From Novosphingobium sp. RL4 (GTDB lineage Bacteria; Pseudomonadota; Alphaproteobacteria; Sphingomonadales; Sphingomonadaceae), in the NCBI RefSeq assembly GCF_035658495.1, contig NZ_CP141944.1, forward strand, positions 1,328,001-1,392,000: a stretch of DNA of 64,000 bases. Direction: 5' to 3'. Both the position numbers and the translations under genes were made by a program. The notes below the pieces were generated by a model. That model was not told the DNA's origin. It was given only the letters and a program-made list of their open reading frames with translations, and did no database searches. Each line of letters starts with the position of its first letter. Position 1 is the first letter of the stretch. Positions 60,241 to 64,000 of this stretch are shown here, in pieces.

Positions 60241-60399
60241 TCAATCGGCGATCGGGAAGCCGCCTTCGCATTGCGAAGTATCGCATGTGCCGGCTGAGCC
60301 GGCGAAATCCAGGATCGAGGTGGCCGCCAACAGAAAGGCCTAGGCGATCGGTACGCCCCAACGTTCGAGGACTGTTTTCAGCAGGTCTCGTATCGCCAT
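60241..60399 (-). pseudogene. Small membrane-protein-like frame interrupted by an amber codon
   Basis: A frame starting ATG 60399 reads MAIRDLLKTVLERWGVPIA, then TAG at 60342-60340, then in the same frame AFLLAATSILDFAGSAGTCD, followed by TSQCEGGFPIAD and TGA (60243-60241). Taken together the 52 codons look like a single small protein: a positively charged start, one hydrophobic helix across the amber position and a Cys-containing tail. It is 31 bases upstream of gloB. It could be a decayed gene, a sequencing error or chance, since stop codons are rare in GC-rich DNA. No homologue is known to me. Confidence 0.3.
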
Positions 60400-60433
60400 G
60401 CGCGGAGCCTATCACGTTCCCGCAAAAGCAAAA

Positions 60434-60459
60434 GCCCGCCCGGATTTCTCCGGACGGGC
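60434..60459 (-). terminator. Intrinsic terminator of rpsA
   Basis: On the minus strand a stem with arms 60449-60459 and 60434-60444 (one mismatch) is followed by a T-rich tract (TTTTGCTTTTGC). It lies 38 bases past the rpsA stop codon. Confidence 0.85.
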
Positions 60460-60497
60460 CTTTACTGATTCACCTCGCGGTGAAACCCGGAACGTTC

Positions 60498-62213
60498 TTA
60501 CGAACGGTTCTTGAGGGCTTCGCCGAGGATGTCGCCGAGCGAAGCGCCCGAGTCCGACGAACCGTACTGTTCCACGGCTTCCTTCTCTTCGGCCAGCTGG
60601 CGGGCCTTGACCGAGAAGTTGGGCTTCTTGGAACGGTCGAAACCGGTGACCATGGCGTCGAGCTTCTGGCCGACCTGGAAGCGGTCGGGGCGCTGCTCGT
60701 CGCGGTCGCGGCCGAGGTCCGAACGCTTGATGAAGCCGGTGGCGCCATCGTCGCCAGCCTGGACTTCCAGACCGCCGTCGCGAACTTCGAGGACGGTCAC
60801 GGTGGTGACCTGGCCACGACGCAGGCCGCCTTCGCCGCCGGCTGCGGCAACGCCGCCAGCTGCCGGAGCACCGCGCTCAAGCTGCTTCATGCCGAGGCTG
60901 ATGCGTTCCTTCTCGACGTCGACGTCGAGAACCACGGCCGAAACCTGCTCGCCCTTGCGGTGCAGAGCCAGCGCGTCTTCGCCCGAGATGCCCCAGGCGA
61001 TGTCCGACATGTGAACCATGCCGTCGACGTCGCCGTCGAGACCGATGAACAGGCCGAATTCAGTGGCGTTCTTGACTTCGCCTTCAACCTGCGAACCGAC
61101 GGGGTGCTTCTCGGCGAAGGCTTCCCAGGGGTTCTGCTGAGCCTGCTTGAGGCCGAGCGAGATGCGGCGCTTGTCCGAATCGACTTCGAGAACGACCACT
61201 TCGACTTCCTGCGAGGTCGAGACGATCTTGCCGGGGTGGACGTTCTTCTTGGTCCAGGACATTTCCGAAACGTGGACGAGGCCCTCGATGCCGGCTTCCA
61301 GTTCCACGAAGGCACCGTATTCGGTGATGTTCGTGACAGTGCCCGACAGCTTGGCGCCGACCGGGTACTTGACGGCTGCGCCTTCCCACGGATCGCTTTC
61401 CAGCTGCTTCATGCCGAGGCTGATGCGCTGGGTGTCCTGGTTGATGCGGATGATCTGGACCTTCACGGTGTCGCCGATGGCGATCACTTCGCTCGGGTGG
61501 TTGACGCGCTTGTAGCTCATGTCGGTGACATGGAGCAGGCCGTCGATGCCGCCGAGGTCAACGAACGCACCGTAGTCGGTGATGTTCTTGACGACGCCTT
61601 CGATGACCTGGCCTTCGCTCAGCTTGTCGATCAGCTCGCTGCGCTGTTCGGCGCGCGTTTCTTCGAGGACGGCGCGGCGCGACACGACGATGTTGCCACG
61701 GCGACGGTCCATCTTGAGGATCTGGAAGGGCTGCGGCACGTCCATGAGCGGGGTGACGTCGCGCACGGGGCGGATGTCGACCTGCGAGCCGGGAAGGAAG
61801 GCAACGGCGCCGTCGAGGTCGACGGTGAAGCCGCCCTTGACGCGGCCGAAGATCACGCCTTCGACGCGCTTGCCTTCACCGAATTCGTTTTCGAGCTTGT
61901 CCCAGGCGGCTTCGCGGCGTGCGCGGTCGCGCGACAGCATCGCTTCACCGTCGGCGTTTTCGACGCGGTCGACGTAAACTTCGACTTCGTCACCGACCTT
62001 GAGGCCGTGGTCGTCTTCACCGCGGGCGAATTCGCGCAGGGCAACGCGGCCCTCGCTCTTCAGGCCCACGTCGATGACGGCCTTGTCGTTTTCGATGGCG
62101 GTGACGGTACCCTTGACGACGCGGCCTTCGAAGCCGTCATCGGCGACGCCGCCGAGCTGATCGTCAAGCATCTTCGCGAAATCATCGCGAGTGGGATTGG
62201 CAGAAGTAGCCAT
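60498..62213 (-). CDS. rpsA: 30S ribosomal protein S1
   Basis: 571 residues from ATG 62213. Six S1 (OB-fold) repeats: the first two bind the ribosome, the rest mRNA. Repeats are recognised as GTVTAIENDKAVIDVGLKSE near 45, GVIFGRVKGGFTVDLDGAVA, GVVKNITDYGAFVDLGGIDG, GTVTNITEYGAFVELEAGIE, GEVKNATEFGLFIGLDGDVD, and a final shorter one ending VTGFDRSKKPNFSVKARQ. It would unfold structured mRNA at initiation. It lies downstream of cmk in the aroA-cmk-rpsA block, 213 bases further on, with its own long leader and a clear terminator. Confidence 0.97.
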   Translation of the reverse strand: MATSANPTRDDFAKMLDDQLGGVADDGFEGRVVKGTVTAIENDKAVIDVGLKSEGRVALREFARGEDDHGLKVGDEVEVYVDRVENADGEAMLSRDRARREAAWDKLENEFGEGKRVEGVIFGRVKGGFTVDLDGAVAFLPGSQVDIRPVRDVTPLMDVPQPFQILKMDRRRGNIVVSRRAVLEETRAEQRSELIDKLSEGQVIEGVVKNITDYGAFVDLGGIDGLLHVTDMSYKRVNHPSEVIAIGDTVKVQIIRINQDTQRISLGMKQLESDPWEGAAVKYPVGAKLSGTVTNITEYGAFVELEAGIEGLVHVSEMSWTKKNVHPGKIVSTSQEVEVVVLEVDSDKRRISLGLKQAQQNPWEAFAEKHPVGSQVEGEVKNATEFGLFIGLDGDVDGMVHMSDIAWGISGEDALALHRKGEQVSAVVLDVDVEKERISLGMKQLERGAPAAGGVAAAGGEGGLRRGQVTTVTVLEVRDGGLEVQAGDDGATGFIKRSDLGRDRDEQRPDRFQVGQKLDAMVTGFDRSKKPNFSVKARQLAEEKEAVEQYGSSDSGASLGDILGEALKNRS

Positions 62214-62320
62214 TAAAGGTCTTTCCTGTTCAACATTTTCCCGGCCAGGCGGTTGTTTCCGCCGGTCTTTCCTCCGCTTTGCCGCACCATGCAGGCGAAA
62301 CGGGCCAAAAGGGCCGAACT

Positions 62321-62348
62321 GCCACGGTGGCCGGATGCCGGCCGTGGC
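62321..62348 (-). promoter_or_regulatory. Stem-loop in the rpsA leader
   Basis: In the cmk-rpsA spacer the sequence GCCACGG (62321-62327) pairs with CCGTGGC (62342-62348), with an inner CCGG/CCGG stem. A nearby GGCCAAAAGGGCC-like element follows at 62303-62315. S1 represses its own translation in E. coli, so a structured leader would fit autoregulation, but this is inferred. Confidence 0.35.
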
Positions 62349-62426
62349 GTCCTTCGAGCCGCATGGCTCTCCAGACCGGCGGCCACTACGCCGTTGGCCG
62401 CCGAAATGCAAGGAGAATGGGGCCGT

Positions 62427-63068
62427 TCAGGGAAGGACCGCAGCGGCCTTCCCGGCGATGGCCACGGCAGCGGCGATCGCCTCGTCACGGCCCAGTTCCG
62501 AGGTGTCGAGAACGACGGCGTCGTCGGCGGCGACAAGCGGGGCGTCCTTGCGGTTGCGGTCGCGTTCGTCGCGGGCGGCGAGATCGGCCTCGATCTCTTC
62601 AAGGGAGACCGTGCGGCCCTGCGCCTGCATCTCCAGGAAGCGGCGCTGGGCGCGGGCGGTGACGGATGCGACGACGAAGAGTTTCACCCCCGCTTCCGGC
62701 GCGATCACGGTGCCGATGTCGCGGCCGTCAAGCACGGCGCCGCCGGCCTGCGTGGCGAAGCTGCGCTGGCGTTCGAAAAGGGCCTGGCGCACGGCGGGAT
62801 GCACCGAGGCGCGGCTTGCCAGCCCGCCGGTGGCTTCGGAGCGCAGTTCGGGGTCTTCGAGCAGCCCGTCGGCGAATGTGCAGGCGGCAAGCGCGGCGGC
62901 CGGGTCGTCAGGATTGCCGCCATCGAGGAAGCACTGCCGCCCCACCGCGCGATAAAGCAGCCCGGTATCGAGGTGAGGCAGCCCGAAATGGCGGGAAAGG
63001 GCTTTGGCGATAGTGCCTTTGCCCGAGGCGGTGGGTCCGTCTACGGCGATGATCATGGCTGGCTTCAT
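62427..63068 (-). CDS. cmk: Cytidylate kinase
   Basis: 213 residues. P-loop VDGPTASGKGTIAKALS near residue 9, then HLDTGLLYRAVGRQ near 32 and GRDIGTVIAPEAGVKLFVVA near 119, with the C-terminal RDERDRNRKDAPLVAA near 168. CMP and dCMP are phosphorylated to diphosphates for nucleic acid and phospholipid synthesis. The aroA-cmk-rpsA order is an old, conserved arrangement in Alphaproteobacteria. Its start is 15 bases from the stop of the membrane-protein gene upstream. Confidence 0.95.
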   Translation of the reverse strand: MKPAMIIAVDGPTASGKGTIAKALSRHFGLPHLDTGLLYRAVGRQCFLDGGNPDDPAAALAACTFADGLLEDPELRSEATGGLASRASVHPAVRQALFERQRSFATQAGGAVLDGRDIGTVIAPEAGVKLFVVASVTARAQRRFLEMQAQGRTVSLEEIEADLAARDERDRNRKDAPLVAADDAVVLDTSELGRDEAIAAAVAIAGKAAAVLP

Positions 63069-63083
63069 GGCCGCTGGCAGGGA

Positions 63084-63377
63084 TCAGTGCAAGGTCGTGT
63101 CGTCCGACGGGCGCAACCGCTTGCGGCGTGACAGCAGAGCCTTCAGGAGGCCGCATCCGGCGATCACCGCCCAGAGCGATTCCATCGCGATCGAGGGCAG
63201 GTTCACGTTCACCATCAGCGAGATCAGCAGCAGCACCGCGCCGGCAAGGTTGAGCCCGTGCTGGAGGTAGCGGTTCGGCCTGTCCTCATAAGTGACGTAG
63301 GCATAGGCGAGAATGCAGCAGGCCGTTCCCAGGAAGCCGAGGACGTTGCTGAGCGTTTCCGGCAGTTCGAGGATCAT
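63084..63377 (-). CDS. Small membrane protein (CBU_0592-like)
   Basis: 97 residues from ATG 63377. Three hydrophobic helices (LSNVLGFLGTACCILAYAYV near 8, YLQHGLNLAGAVLLLISLMV near 36 and MESLWAVIAGCGLLKALLS near 64) alternate with a short YVTYEDRPNR turn, matching the CBU_0592 family of unknown function. The tail is basic (SRRKRLRPSDDTTLH). The gene sits between aroA and cmk, whose reading it separates by about 60 and 15 bases, so it likely belongs to that operon. A start at 63431 would add an unconserved stretch. Confidence 0.8.
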   Translation of the reverse strand: MILELPETLSNVLGFLGTACCILAYAYVTYEDRPNRYLQHGLNLAGAVLLLISLMVNVNLPSIAMESLWAVIAGCGLLKALLSRRKRLRPSDDTTLH

Positions 63378-63437
63378 GCAGGCTCCCGGCCGAATGGCGG
63401 AAGGCGGCATCGCGCCGCCTCCTTTAGCCAAATGCGC

Positions 63438-64000
63438 CTATCCGGCGAGCGTTGCCAGAAGTTCCTCGAAATTGGGGAAGCTGGTGGCGATCGGGCGGGT
63501 GTCGTCGACTTCGACGCCGTCCCGGCTGCCGAGGCCCGCGATCGCCATGGACATGGCGATGCGATGGTCGAGATGCGTCGTGACCCGGGCATCGCCCGGC
63601 GTGCCGGGCAGGGGCGCGCCGCCGGTGCCGGTGATGACGAGGCCGTCCTCGCGCTCCTCGATCCCGGCGCCGGCCAGCGTGAGCGCGGCGGCCATGGCGG
63701 AGAGCCGGTCCGATTCCTTCACGCGCAGTTCGTCGAGTCCGCTCGTCACGGTAACACCCTCGGCCAGCGCGGCGGCTACGAAGAGGACCGGGAACTCGTC
63801 GATCATGGCGGGGGCGACGGCGGGATCCACTTCGATGCCCTTGAGGGCCGAGTGCTTCACCAGCAGGTCCGCGACCGGTTCGCCGCCCACTTCGCGCTCG
63901 TCCAGGAATTCGATCTGGCCCCCCATCTGGCGCAGCACTTCGACAAGGCCGGCGCGGGTGGGGTTGAGGCCGACGTTCTCGATCACGACCTCGCTGCCCG
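63438..64000 (-). CDS. aroA: 3-phosphoshikimate 1-carboxyvinyltransferase (EPSP synthase), C-terminal part
   Basis: The gene runs off the right edge; the visible 187 codons are the C-terminal part, ending at TGA/TAG-side position 63438. Conserved EPSP synthase segments are IENVGLNPTRAGLVEVLRQM, ALKGIEVDPAVAPAMIDEFP with the catalytic Asp and Glu, ELRVKESDRLSAMAAAL with the RVKESDR motif and DHRIAMSMAIAGLG. The enzyme joins shikimate 3-phosphate and phosphoenolpyruvate on the path to chorismate, the precursor of the tryptophan made by the trp genes in this window. Class I versus II glyphosate sensitivity cannot be judged from the missing N terminus. Confidence 0.93.
   Translation of the reverse strand, partial: GSEVVIENVGLNPTRAGLVEVLRQMGGQIEFLDEREVGGEPVADLLVKHSALKGIEVDPAVAPAMIDEFPVLFVAAALAEGVTVTSGLDELRVKESDRLSAMAAALTLAGAGIEEREDGLVITGTGGAPLPGTPGDARVTTHLDHRIAMSMAIAGLGSRDGVEVDDTRPIATSFPNFEELLATLAG

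Noticed and set aside
60285..62216. A 643-codon plus-strand frame opposite rpsA
   Set aside because: Repeated Ala/Val/His/Asp composition mirrors the S1 repeats; no domain is recognised.

Overview
This window looks like chromosome from a GC-rich alphaproteobacterium of the order Sphingomonadales, probably Novosphingobium or a close relative. The evidence is the gene content (CpdR, SapC, a YdbH/YnbE/YdbL set, PA0069-type radical SAM proteins, an F0 operon with separate b' and b subunits and no F1 genes), GTTC-N7-GTTC LexA boxes of the alphaproteobacterial kind, and housekeeping genes with sphingomonad-like starts. No phage, insertion sequence, CRISPR array or plasmid function was found. Most of the window is core genome, with a few small low-GC islets.

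Layout. 1-5.0 kb: end of a 2-oxoacid:ferredoxin oxidoreductase beta subunit, a membrane metal-dependent hydrolase, a PAP2 phosphatase, a photolyase, a cyclopropane-fatty-acid synthase-type enzyme and an orphan membrane protein. 5.2-7.8 kb (minus): purF-SDR-PilZ. 8.0-10.8 kb: LolC/E-LolD lipoprotein exporter, a small conserved protein and a glutathione peroxidase. 10.8-16.6 kb: RcnB-like protein, dnaE, a small membrane protein and an enoyl-CoA hydratase. 16.7-18.5 kb: a rearranged locus with a complete PA0069-type radical SAM gene, a low-GC orphan gene and the 5' stump of a second radical SAM gene, each radical SAM start preceded by a LexA box. 18.5-21.6 kb: TetR regulator, TauD-type dioxygenase and icd. 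21.8-26.2 kb: tRNA-Val, cpdR, N-formylglutamate amidohydrolase, a candidate small RNA, sapC and a GlcD-type flavoprotein.

26.3-36.8 kb: a secreted hypothetical, a DEAD-box helicase with an arginine-rich tail, a carboxylesterase, uvrD/pcrA with a LexA box, a secreted repeat protein, rsmD-rluB and an AmpG-type permease. 36.8-45.5 kb: folC-trpA-trpB, an outer-membrane barrel gene in the opposite direction, trpF, a lipoprotein, a SIMPL protein, pyrF-lapA and purB. 45.8-53.5 kb: alpha/beta hydrolase, EEP-family lipoprotein, NRDE protein, radC and the ydbH-ynbE-ydbL operon for envelope lipid transport. 53.9-56.6 kb: F0 ATP synthase operon (atpI-B-E-b'-b). 56.8-64 kb: mgtE, purT, gloB, an amber-interrupted small reading frame, then aroA-(membrane protein)-cmk-rpsA on the minus strand with aroA running off the right edge.

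How the genes fit together: nucleotide synthesis (purF, purB, purT, pyrF, cmk), tryptophan and chorismate synthesis (trpF, trpB, trpA, aroA), envelope assembly (LolCD, YdbH set, AmpG, CFA), and DNA replication and repair (dnaE, uvrD, photolyase, radC, SOS-linked radical SAM). The most notable items are the SOS-box-bearing duplicated radical SAM locus, a ~100-nt candidate small RNA carrying a CCUCCUCCC anti-Shine-Dalgarno motif, a possible leaderless dnaE, a triple 19-bp repeat ahead of the DEAD-box gene, and the small amber-interrupted frame upstream of gloB.
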